Shown piece by piece: positions 53,294 through 60,488 of a DNA stretch of 64,000 nt. Source of the DNA: JAENWD01 sp963796915 (lineage in GTDB: Bacteria > Acidobacteriota > Vicinamibacteria > Vicinamibacterales > JAENWD01); contig CAWCNI010000003.1 of the NCBI GenBank assembly GCA_963796915.1, positions 62,001 to 126,000 of the forward strand, given 5' to 3'. Both the position numbers and the translations under genes were made by a program. The notes under the pieces were generated by a model, which saw only the letters and a program-made list of their open reading frames with translations, was not told where the DNA came from and did no database searches. Position 1 is the first letter of the stretch. Every line of letters begins with the position of its first letter.

Positions 53294-54076
53294 CGTGCCG
53301 GGACGGCCGCCGGTGCGAGGAACCCGGCCTCGGCGAAGACAGAATCGTCCCTGAGGGCTCTGGAGGTACGCGAGGTAGCGATGCGCGGCGTCGGGCGACG
53401 CCGTTCGCTTGAGCACCGCCGCTGGGTAGACAATCGGCGGGCCGCCGGCGATCGGCACCTCATAGGCGACCTCGACTGCGGTTCGCCCTCTGGCGTCAGT
53501 GCGATAGACGATGCCGGCATCCGCGTTGCCGCTCTCCACTGCGGCGAGGGCGGCGCGCACGCTGGCGGCGGGGACGATCTTCGGCTCCGCCTGTCGCCAC
53601 AGGTCCACCCTTTCGAGCCATGCCTTCGCGTACACGCCGGCGGGGACGCCCTGCGGATCGCCAATCGCGATCCGCTTGACGGCCGCGTTCACCAGAGCGC
53701 CTGGCGCCGGCCCTGGCAGCGGCCGGCCAGCGGGGACGATCACCACGAGTTGATTCGCCAGCAGCGGCACCCGCTCGCCGGGCTGCAGCAGGCCCGCCGC
53801 GGCAAGGCGATCCATCTGCGCCTCGTCGGCGCTGACGAAGACGTCCACCGGTGCGCCTTCAAGAATCTGCCGGGCAAGGACGTTGGACGCCGCGAAGTTC
53901 AGCTCGATGTGGGGGCCGCCGATGTTCTCCCACGCAGCACTGACGCTGGTGAGCGCTTCGGTCAGGCTGACGGCGGCTGACACCCGCAGCGGAGCCACCG
54001 GCGCCTGGGGTGGCGTGGAGCACGCGGACAGCCACGCGGCAACGAGGCCCAGCCGGATGAGAATGCCTGTCCGCAT
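53290..54076 (-). CDS. modA: Molybdate-binding lipoprotein ModA (frameshifted near the end)
   Basis: About 261 residues. A lipoprotein signal peptide ends at LGLVAAWLSACSTPP (Cys as the lipid site). The binding domain has VSAAVSLTEALTSVSAAWEN, NFAASNVLARQILEGAPVDV and FVSADEAQMDRL, all typical of ModA. Near 53350-53357 an extra base in a short C-run changes the frame. In the corrected frame the protein ends DDSVFAEAGFLAPAAVPAR with its stop overlapping the modB start. Uncorrected, it reads through into modB. Confidence 0.85.
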
Positions 54077-54085
54077 CGGCCTAAT

Positions 54086-54115
54086 TTGACACGTCCGTGG
54101 GCGCTGCGCTAGCCT
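54086..54115 (+). promoter_or_regulatory. Promoter of the his operon
   Basis: TTGACA (54086-54091) and TAGCCT (54110-54115) are spaced by 18 bases, in the gap between the divergent modA and his transcription units. Transcription would begin around 54122, two bases before the leader ATG, so the leader peptide would be translated from a nearly leaderless mRNA. Confidence 0.55.
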
Positions 54116-54123
54116 GAGCCGGC

Positions 54124-54198
54124 ATGGTTCTTCTCGTTCACCGCGCGCACCACCATCACCATCTGGCCACTGAGCCGGAACGGTCGGGTTGCGCGTAG
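54124..54198 (+). CDS. hisL: his operon leader peptide
   Basis: A 24-residue peptide beginning MVLLVHRAHHHHHLATE and ending SGCA before a TAG stop. Five consecutive His codons (54148-54162; CAC CAC CAT CAC CAT) plus one at residue 6 are the hallmark of histidine attenuation: scarcity of charged His-tRNA stalls the ribosome there. The ORF is too short for ordinary gene calls. It lies just upstream of a terminator and of hisI. Confidence 0.85.
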   Translation: MVLLVHRAHHHHHLATEPERSGCA

Positions 54199-54279
54199 GG
54201 GCGAGCAGCACAGCAAACGCCCTCATCAGTCTGAAGCAAGCGAAGACGCAACCCCGCCGGACCGGCGGGGTTTTTTTTT
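54181..54279 (+). promoter_or_regulatory. his operon attenuator (antiterminator/terminator)
   Basis: Two competing structures can form. Antiterminator: 54181-54193, the end of the leader ORF, pairs with 54247-54259 in 12 of 13 positions, including a perfect GGGTTGCG/CGCAACCC core. Terminator: 54252-54260 pairs with 54262-54270. The antiterminator sequesters almost the whole 5' arm of the terminator. A ribosome stalled at the His codons leaves 54181-54193 free, so transcription continues; a ribosome that reaches the TAG covers it, so the terminator forms. This is the classical amino-acid attenuation logic. Confidence 0.8.
54252..54279 (+). terminator. his leader intrinsic terminator
   Basis: CCCCGCCGG and CCGGCGGGG are perfect complements (in practice a 7-bp stem with a GGACC loop), followed by nine consecutive T residues (54271-54279). 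It lies 29 bases before the hisI start. Confidence 0.88.
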
Positions 54280-54307
54280 GCCAGTGAGATCGCCGGAGAG
54301 CAGGGAA

Positions 54308-54619
54308 ATGGACTTCACCAAATTGCAGGGGCTGGTCCCCGCCGTCGTCCAGGACGAGCAGTCGCTGGAGGTGCTGATGGTCGGCTTCATGAACGACCAG
54401 GCACTGCAGCAGACACGCGCCACGGGCTTTGTGACTTTCTTCAGCCGCTCGCGCAACGCACTCTGGACGAAGGGCGAAACCTCCGGCAACCGGCTCCAGG
54501 TCACCGCGCTGCTCGCGGACTGCGACGATGACACCGTGCTGGTGAAGGTGAAGCGCCTCGGCGACGGCCAGGTCTGTCACACCGGAGAACGTTCCTGCTT
54601 CTTCAGGACCATCGATTAG
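54308..54619 (+). CDS. hisI: Phosphoribosyl-AMP cyclohydrolase HisI
   Basis: 103 residues from the ATG at 54308, the first gene after the attenuator. VLMVGFMNDQALQQTRATGF and SRSRNALWTKGETSGNRLQV are the family core; the metal/active-site Cys residues lie in ADCDDD and VCHTGERSCFF. It opens the purine ring of phosphoribosyl-AMP, the third step of histidine synthesis. No HisE (phosphoribosyl-ATP pyrophosphatase) domain is fused and none follows, so HisE must be encoded elsewhere. The stop precedes hisG by two bases. Confidence 0.93.
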   Translation: MDFTKLQGLVPAVVQDEQSLEVLMVGFMNDQALQQTRATGFVTFFSRSRNALWTKGETSGNRLQVTALLADCDDDTVLVKVKRLGDGQVCHTGERSCFFRTID

Positions 54620-54621
54620 CC

Positions 54622-55512
54622 ATGAGCACACTCCGACTCGGCATCCCCAAAGGCTCGCTCCAGGACGCGACCGTGCAGCTGTTCGCGCGGGCGGGCTTCA
54701 ACCTCTACGTGAGCACGCGCTCCTATTTCCCGTCGGTGGACGACCCCGAGATCGAGTGCATGCTGATTCGCGCCCAGGAGATGGCGCGCTACGTCGCCGA
54801 CGGCGTGCTCGACGCCGGCCTCACCGGCCAGGACTGGATTCGCGAGCACGAGGTCGGGCACCCGGACGAGCCGCCGCTGGTGCCGGTCTGCGACTTGATC
54901 TACGCGAAGCAGAGTTTTGGCAAGGTGCGCTGGGTGCTGGCAGTGCCTGAGGACTCGCCGTTCCACTCGGCAGAGGATCTGGCCGGGAAGACCATCGCCA
55001 CCGAACTGGTGCGGGTGACCAAGGCGTACTTCGACGCGCGGCAGGTGCCGGTGGACGTGGAGTTCTCGTGGGGCGCGACGGAAGTGAAACCGCCGGTGCT
55101 CGCCGACGCCATCGTCGAAGCCACCGAGACCGGATCGACGCTGCGCGCCAATCGGCTCCGCATCATCGACACGCTGCTCGAGTCGAACACGCAGCTCATC
55201 GCCAACCAGCAGGCGCTGGCCGACCCGTGGAAGAAGACGAAGATCGACAACATCGCGCTGCTGCTGCGCGCGGCGATCGAAGCGCAGGGACGCGTCGGGA
55301 TGATGCTCAACGTGCGGCGTGCCGACCTCGACGCGATCCTCGGCCTGCTGCCGGCGCTGCAACGGCCCACGATCTCGCCGCTGAGCGATCAGGAGTGGGT
55401 CGCGGTGAACACGATCATCGAGGAGAAGACCGTGCGCGATCTGATCCCGCGCCTCAAGGCCGCCGGCGGCTCCGGCATCGTCGAGTACCCGCTCAACAAG
55501 ATCGTCGTGTAG
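54622..55512 (+). CDS. hisG: ATP phosphoribosyltransferase HisG (long form)
   Basis: 296 residues. The catalytic part starts LRLGIPKGSLQDATVQLFAR, with VADGVLDAGLTGQDWI. The PRPP-binding loop appears around ATEIVEATETGSTLRANRL. The length and C-terminal ACT-like domain (PTISPLSDQEWVAVNTIIEE) mark the long form, which is inhibited by histidine and needs no HisZ. It carries out the first committed step, joining ATP and PRPP. The TAG stop is embedded in the start of a REP-like palindrome. Confidence 0.94.
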   Translation: MSTLRLGIPKGSLQDATVQLFARAGFNLYVSTRSYFPSVDDPEIECMLIRAQEMARYVADGVLDAGLTGQDWIREHEVGHPDEPPLVPVCDLIYAKQSFGKVRWVLAVPEDSPFHSAEDLAGKTIATELVRVTKAYFDARQVPVDVEFSWGATEVKPPVLADAIVEATETGSTLRANRLRIIDTLLESNTQLIANQQALADPWKKTKIDNIALLLRAAIEAQGRVGMMLNVRRADLDAILGLLPALQRPTISPLSDQEWVAVNTIIEEKTVRDLIPRLKAAGGSGIVEYPLNKIVV

Positions 55513-55532
55513 GGCCGATCGTCAGATCGGCC
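55513..55532. repeat. REP-like palindrome between hisG and hisD
   Basis: GGCCGATC-GTCA-GATCGGCC at 55513-55532 is the same element as the cluster at 18.6-18.8 kb, differing only in the loop. The TAGG ahead of it supplies the hisG stop codon. Placed inside the his operon, the hairpin could affect mRNA stability or the relative dose of hisG and hisD. Confidence 0.8.
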
Positions 55533-55543
55533 GGACCATTGCC

Positions 55544-56786
55544 ATGCTGATTCGCATCATCGACGCCGGCAACACACGTGCAGTTGACGCCCTGCTGGCG
55601 CCGCGCCGCGACGACGACAGCGCCGTCGCGCGTCGTGTGGCCCGCATCGTGGATGACGTGCGCCGCGACGGTGATGTGGCGCTGCGCCGGTACTCGGAGA
55701 AGTTCGACCAGCTGACCGGTGCCTTCGAGGTGCCGCGGGAGAACTGGCGTGCGGAAAGTCGCCGCGCACCGGCGGAAGTCCGCGCTGCCTTGCAGGTCGC
55801 GGCCCGCAACATCGCGCGTGTCGCGCGCGCCCAGCTGCCACGTCCCTCGCGCGTCGCAGTCGCGCCCGGGATTACCGTCGAGCAGCGCGTGCGTCCGCTC
55901 GACAGTGTCGGCTGCTACGTCCCCGGAGGCCGGCACCCGCTGCCCTCGTCGCTCCTGATGACCGCCATCCCGGCGCGAGTCGCGGGCGTCGGCGACGTGA
56001 TTGCCGTCTGCCCGCGGCCGGAGCCGGTGGTGGTCGCGGCGGCACTGGCTGCGGGCGTCACGCGCCTGTTTCAGATCGGCGGCGCGCAGGCCATCGCTGC
56101 GCTGGCCTATGGCACCGCCTCCGTACCTCGCGTCGATCGCATCGTCGGGCCCGGCAACAAGTACGTGGCGGCGGCGAAGAACTACGTCGCCGGTGACGTC
56201 GGCATCGACATGCAGGCGGGCCCGAGCGAGATCCTGGTGCTCTCGGCGACCGGGCGGCCGGCATGGCTGGCCGCCGATCTCATAGCGCAGGCGGAGCACG
56301 ATCCGGATGCCCGCGCGATACTCGTCACGTGGAAGAGGCCGCTGGCCGCAGCGGTGGCGAAAGAGGTGGAGCGCCAGATGCCTGTTGATGGCCCGGCGCG
56401 CGCGGCGCTGCGCGATCACGGCGGCATCATCGTCACGGACACCCGCGAGGCGGCCATCGATCTGGCCAACCGCATGGCGCCCGAGCATCTCGTCGTGGAC
56501 GATGAGAGGACGGCGGCGAAGGTGAACTGTGCCGGTTCGATCTTCATCGGCCCCTTCACCGCGCAAGTGGCAGGCGACTACGCGATTGGATTCGAACCAC
56601 GTCCTGCCGACCGGCGGCGCCGCGCGGGTGCGCGGCGGGCTGCACGCGTCGGATTTCGTTCGCGTCGTGTCGGTGCAGCGCGTCACGCGAGCCGGCCTCG
56701 ACCGGCTGGCGCCGACAGTGCGGACTCTGGCCCGCGCCGAGGGGCTCACCGCACACGAGGCGTCGATTGCCGTGAGGGTCCGGTGA
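55544..56786 (+). CDS. hisD: Histidinol dehydrogenase HisD (frameshifted near the C-terminus)
   Basis: About 413 residues across a one-base insertion at 56591 (TT for T). Family stretches include VGCYVPGGRHPLPSSLLMTA, GGAQAIAALAYGTASVPRVD, GPGNKYVAAAKNYVAGDVGI and the Zn/NAD site in LIAQAEHDPDAR and MAPEHLVVDDE. In the corrected frame the end is normal (SNHVLPTGGAARVRGGLHAS onward), with a TGA overlapping the hisC ATG. Uncorrected, hisD and hisC appear as one 762-residue frame. The enzyme makes the final two oxidations to histidine. Confidence 0.9.
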
Positions 56787-57832
56787 TGGAACCATACGCT
56801 CGACCAGCGCCAACGGGCGACAGCCTCCGCCTCCACCTCAACGAGAACACCGCCGGCTGCTCGCCGAAAGTGCTCGAGGCCCTGGCGGCACTCTCCGCCA
56901 CCGACGTCGCGTTCTATCCGGACTACGACGCCGTCTATCGCGAGACCGCGCACTACCTGCGTGTGCCTGAGGACCGGCTCCTGCTGGTCAACGGCCTCGA
57001 CGAAGGCATCCTGATGGCGGCGCTGGTCGCTCTTCAGGGCCAGCGCGCCGACGGCGTCTCGGCCGAATACATCGTCGTCAACCCCGCGTTCGACATGTAT
57101 GCGATCACGGCGCGCGCCGTCGGAGGCGCGGTCGTAAACGTGGCGCCGCGGCCTGATTTCGCGTTCCCGCTGCAAGGCGTGCTCGAGGCCATCACTGGCA
57201 GCACGCGACTGGCTTTTCTGACCAGCCCGAACAATCCGACCGGCGTCCGCGTCGGCAACGACGACATCCGGCTGGTCGCGCGGGCCGTGCCGAAAGGCGC
57301 GCTGGTGTTCGTCGACGAGGCGTATCACGACTTCTGCGGCGATACGGCGCTGCCGTTGCTCGACGAATGCCCCAACGTGGTCGTCGGCCGAACCTTCGCG
57401 AAGGCGCAGGGCCTGGCCGCGCTCCGGGTCGGCGCCCTGATGGCGACACCGGCGACGCTGGCACACTTCAAGCACGTGACGCCGCCGTACAGCCTCAACG
57501 TCGCCGCCGCGGTTGCGCTCCGTGCGGCCATCGCCGACACCGAGCGGCTGCGTTGGTACGTCGGCGAGGTCACGCAATCGCGAGAGCTGATGACGGCGTT
57601 CTGCGCCCGCCACGACTTCGAGACGTGGCCGAGCGGCGCCAACTTCGTGCTCGCGCGCGTCGGCGATCAGTCGGCGGCGCTCGTGAAGTTCCTGGCGGCA
57701 CGCGGCATCGTCATCCGGGACAAGAGCGGCGATCCCGGCTGCGACGGGTGCATCAGGGTGACGACCGGTGTGGTCGCGGCGACCGAACAGTGTGTGGCGG
57801 TCATGGAGGAGTTCCTGTGCGGCGCGCGGTAA
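56786..57832 (+). CDS. hisC: Histidinol-phosphate aminotransferase HisC
   Basis: 348 residues from the ATG that overlaps the hisD stop. LRLHLNENTAGCSPKVLEAL is the substrate-binding start. FLTSPNNPTGVRVG, LVFVDEAYHDFCGD and the PLP Lys in VGRTFAKAQGLAALRVG follow in order. It moves an amino group onto imidazole-acetol phosphate. The stop overlaps the hisB start by 16 bases. Confidence 0.93.
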   Translation: MEPYARPAPTGDSLRLHLNENTAGCSPKVLEALAALSATDVAFYPDYDAVYRETAHYLRVPEDRLLLVNGLDEGILMAALVALQGQRADGVSAEYIVVNPAFDMYAITARAVGGAVVNVAPRPDFAFPLQGVLEAITGSTRLAFLTSPNNPTGVRVGNDDIRLVARAVPKGALVFVDEAYHDFCGDTALPLLDECPNVVVGRTFAKAQGLAALRVGALMATPATLAHFKHVTPPYSLNVAAAVALRAAIADTERLRWYVGEVTQSRELMTAFCARHDFETWPSGANFVLARVGDQSAALVKFLAARGIVIRDKSGDPGCDGCIRVTTGVVAATEQCVAVMEEFLCGAR

Positions 57833-58404
57833 TCGACAGGCAGACGACAGAGACGCAGATCCACCTGGCGCTGACGCTCGAAGGGCGCGGGCGCTACAAG
57901 GTGTCGACCGGTATCCGGTTCCTCGATCACATGCTCGAGCTGTTCACGCGTCATGGCGCATTCGATCTCGCGGTGCAGGCGACCGGCGACCTCGACGTGG
58001 ACCAGCACCACACCGTCGAGGACCTCGGCATCGCCCTGGGCGAGGCTGTGAGTCAGGCACTGGGCGATCGGCGCGGGATCAATCGCGCCGGATATTTTGT
58101 GATGCCGATGGACGAGACGCTGGCCGTCGTCGCGCTCGACCTCGGCGGCCGGCCGCACGCCGCCATCGACCTGAAGTTGAAGGTGTCGAAGGTCGGCGAT
58201 CTGCAGGCCGAACTGGTCCACGATTTCTTCGAGGGCTTCGCCATCGGCGCCCGCGCGAACATTCACGCCAAGGTCCTCTACGGCCGCTCGAGCCACCATC
58301 ACGTCGAGGCGGTGTTCAAGGCCTTCGCCCGCGCGCTGCGTGTCGCGTGCGCCAAAGACAAGCAGCTGGCCAGGGCGCTGCCCAGCACGAAGGGACTGAT
58401 TTGA
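57817..58404 (+). CDS. hisB: Imidazoleglycerol-phosphate dehydratase HisB (monofunctional)
   Basis: 195 residues from a GTG at 57817, five bases after GGAGGAG, placed inside the end of hisC. The Mn-binding His pairs lie in DVDQHHTVEDLGIALGEA and SSHHHVEAVFKAFARAL; FLDHMLELFTRHGAFDL is another family block. It dehydrates imidazoleglycerol phosphate. The histidinol-phosphate phosphatase half found in enterobacterial HisB is absent, so that activity lies elsewhere in the genome. Confidence 0.93.
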   Translation: MRRAVIDRQTTETQIHLALTLEGRGRYKVSTGIRFLDHMLELFTRHGAFDLAVQATGDLDVDQHHTVEDLGIALGEAVSQALGDRRGINRAGYFVMPMDETLAVVALDLGGRPHAAIDLKLKVSKVGDLQAELVHDFFEGFAIGARANIHAKVLYGRSSHHHVEAVFKAFARALRVACAKDKQLARALPSTKGLI

Positions 58405-59024
58405 TCGCCCTTGTCGACTACGGCGCGGGCAACCTGACCTCGGTGCGCAAGGCGTTTTCGCACCTCGGCGCGGAGCTGTTCGTGCCGGTCGAGCCGTCCG
58501 ACCTCGCCCGCGCTGACGCCGTCGTCGTGCCCGGCGTCGGTCACTTCTCGGCGACGCGAACGCTTACCCCGGAGTGGCATCGAGCGGTGCGCGTGTCCGT
58601 CGACGCGGGCCGGCCCTTGCTTGGGATCTGCGTGGGCATGCAATGGTTGTTCGAGGGCAGCACCGAAGCCCCCGACTGCCCTGGTCTCGGCGTCATTCCG
58701 GGCCAGTGCCGCAAGCTGACCGGGGATGCCGGTCGGCTGAAGGTGCCGCATGTCGGTTGGAACACGCTGGCGATGCCTGCGCCGTCAGCCCTGCTCGACG
58801 GGCTGTCCGACGGCGCCAGCGTCTACTTCACGCACTCGTATGCGGGCCCGGTGAACGAGGCCACCTCCGGCATCACCGAGTATGGAGAGCCATTCGCGGC
58901 CGTCGTCGAGCGCGGGCTGGTGATGGGCGTGCAGTTCCATCCGGAGAAATCGAGCGCGACCGGTTTGAGGATACTCGCCAACTTTCTCCAGGTCGTGGCG
59001 AGCACAGCCAGGATGGCCCGCTGA
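58401..59024 (+). CDS. hisH: Imidazole glycerol phosphate synthase glutaminase HisH
   Basis: 207 residues from a TTG start overlapping the hisB stop by four bases (TTGA). No ATG or GTG is available at the right place, since the family start IALVDYGAGNLTSVRKAF follows at once. The class I glutaminase triad is C77 in PLLGICVGMQWLFEG and H180/E182 in GVQFHPEKSSATG. It passes ammonia to HisF. Confidence 0.93.
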   Translation: MIALVDYGAGNLTSVRKAFSHLGAELFVPVEPSDLARADAVVVPGVGHFSATRTLTPEWHRAVRVSVDAGRPLLGICVGMQWLFEGSTEAPDCPGLGVIPGQCRKLTGDAGRLKVPHVGWNTLAMPAPSALLDGLSDGASVYFTHSYAGPVNEATSGITEYGEPFAAVVERGLVMGVQFHPEKSSATGLRILANFLQVVASTARMAR

Positions 59025-59025
59025 C

Positions 59026-59781
59026 ATGCTGGCCAAGCGCATCATCGCCTGCCTCGACGTTCGCGACGGCCAGGTCGTCAAGGGGATCAAGTTCGAAGGC
59101 CTTCGTTCCGCCGGCGATCCTGCGGCCCTCGCACGCCGCTACAACGAGGAAGGGATCGACGAGCTGGTCATCCTCGACGTCACCGCGACGATCGAAAAGC
59201 GACGGGCCATGGCCGCCACCGTCGGCGCCGTCGCCCGCGAGCTGTTCATTCCGCTCTCCGTCGGCGGCGGCATCCGCGACGCCGATGATGCGGCCGCGGT
59301 GGTCGATGCGGGGGCGGACAAGGTCAGCCTCAACACCGCGGCGCTGACCAACCCCGAGCTCATCACGCGGCTGGCGAGTCAATACGGAAGCCAGGCGGTG
59401 ATCGTCGCCATCGACGCCAAGCGCGAAGGCGCGGGCTTCGGCGTCTACGTGCGCAGCGGCACAAAGGCAGCCGCACGCGATGCCGTCGAGTGGGCGCGGG
59501 AAGCCGAGGCGCGCGGCGCCGGCGAGATCCTGCTGACCTCGATGGATCGAGACGGAACCAAGGCCGGCTTCGATTGCGAGATGACGGCCGCGGTGTCGGC
59601 CGCCGTAAACATTCCCGTCATCGCCTCAGGCGGTGCCGGATCGTTTGCCGACTTCGTCGACGTGTTCACGGCCGGGCGCGCCGACGCGGCGCTGGCGGCC
59701 TCGATCTTCCACTACGCCGAGCACAGTGTCGAAGGCCTCAAGGCCCACCTGCAGGCGGCCGGCATTCCGGTCCGGTTGTGA
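59026..59781 (+). CDS. hisF: Imidazole glycerol phosphate synthase cyclase HisF
   Basis: 251 residues, a TIM barrel. Catalytic D11 is in RIIACLDVRDGQVVKGIKF and the second Asp in VIVAIDAKREGAGF. The phosphate-binding loops are SVGGGIRD and IASGGAGS, and TSMDRDGTKAGFDCEM is a family block. It closes the imidazole ring with ammonia from HisH, releasing AICAR. It starts one base after hisH. Confidence 0.95.
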   Translation: MLAKRIIACLDVRDGQVVKGIKFEGLRSAGDPAALARRYNEEGIDELVILDVTATIEKRRAMAATVGAVARELFIPLSVGGGIRDADDAAAVVDAGADKVSLNTAALTNPELITRLASQYGSQAVIVAIDAKREGAGFGVYVRSGTKAAARDAVEWAREAEARGAGEILLTSMDRDGTKAGFDCEMTAAVSAAVNIPVIASGGAGSFADFVDVFTAGRADAALAASIFHYAEHSVEGLKAHLQAAGIPVRL

Positions 59782-59791
59782 GCGAGCGATT

Positions 59792-60487
59792 GTGCTGATT
59801 CCATCGATAGACCTCCGGGGCGGCAAGGTCGTGCAGCTGATTCAGGGCGACCGATTGGCGCTCGAAGACGACAATCTGGATGGCTGGATCGAGAAGTTCG
59901 CCGGCTTTCCAAAGCTGCAGCTCATCGACCTCGACGCCGCGATCGGTACTGGCAGTAACGACGCGCTGGTGCGATACGTCTGCGCCGCACGCCCATGCCG
60001 CGTCGGCGGCGGCATTCGCTCCGTGGCCCGGGCACGCGAGGTCCTCGACGCCGGCGCGACCCACGTGATCGTCGGCTCGTCGCTGTTCAAGGACGGCCGG
60101 CCGGACCTGGAGTTCGCGGCGGCCATGGCGGAAGCCGTTGGGCGCGACCACGTCATTGCCGCCATCGACGCCAAGGGCGGCCGTGTCGCCATCAAGGGCT
60201 GGCGCGAGACGGTGCCGCTCACTGCTGTTGAGGCCGCCCGCGCGCTGGAGCCGTTCTGCGCGGAGTTCCTCTACACCCACGTGGACAAGGAAGGCCTGAT
60301 GCAGGGCACCGACATGGAGGCGATCCGGCACGTGCGGGACGCGACCACCCGACGCGTCGTCGCGGCCGGCGGCATCACGACGCACGAGGAGATCGAGCAA
60401 CTCGACGCCATCGGCGTCGACGCCGTCGTCGGCATGGCGATCTACACCGGCCGGCTCGCGATCCGCGGCCGAACGTCGCCGTCGTAG
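59792..60487 (+). CDS. hisA: HisA-type phosphoribosylformimino-AICAR isomerase
   Basis: 231 residues from a GTG at 59792. The barrel start LIPSIDLRGGKVVQLIQGD carries the catalytic Asp (D7), the phosphate loop is CRVGGGIRSVARA, and the second catalytic region is YTHVDKEGLMQGTDMEAI. It isomerises ProFAR to PRFAR. The second region differs from the usual YTDI-type and the linker after GDR is unusual, so the protein is somewhat divergent, but the operon context is strong. It follows hisF, reversing the usual A-F order. Confidence 0.9.
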   Translation: MLIPSIDLRGGKVVQLIQGDRLALEDDNLDGWIEKFAGFPKLQLIDLDAAIGTGSNDALVRYVCAARPCRVGGGIRSVARAREVLDAGATHVIVGSSLFKDGRPDLEFAAAMAEAVGRDHVIAAIDAKGGRVAIKGWRETVPLTAVEAARALEPFCAEFLYTHVDKEGLMQGTDMEAIRHVRDATTRRVVAAGGITTHEEIEQLDAIGVDAVVGMAIYTGRLAIRGRTSPS

Positions 60488-60488
60488 C

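Noticed and set aside
52631..54076. ModA-ModB fusion protein
   Set aside because: A normal ModA end and an ATGA junction exist in the alternative frame.
55544..57832. HisD-HisC fusion protein
   Set aside because: The HisD C-terminus continues in another frame and stops on an overlap with the hisC ATG, so the fusion results from one inserted base.
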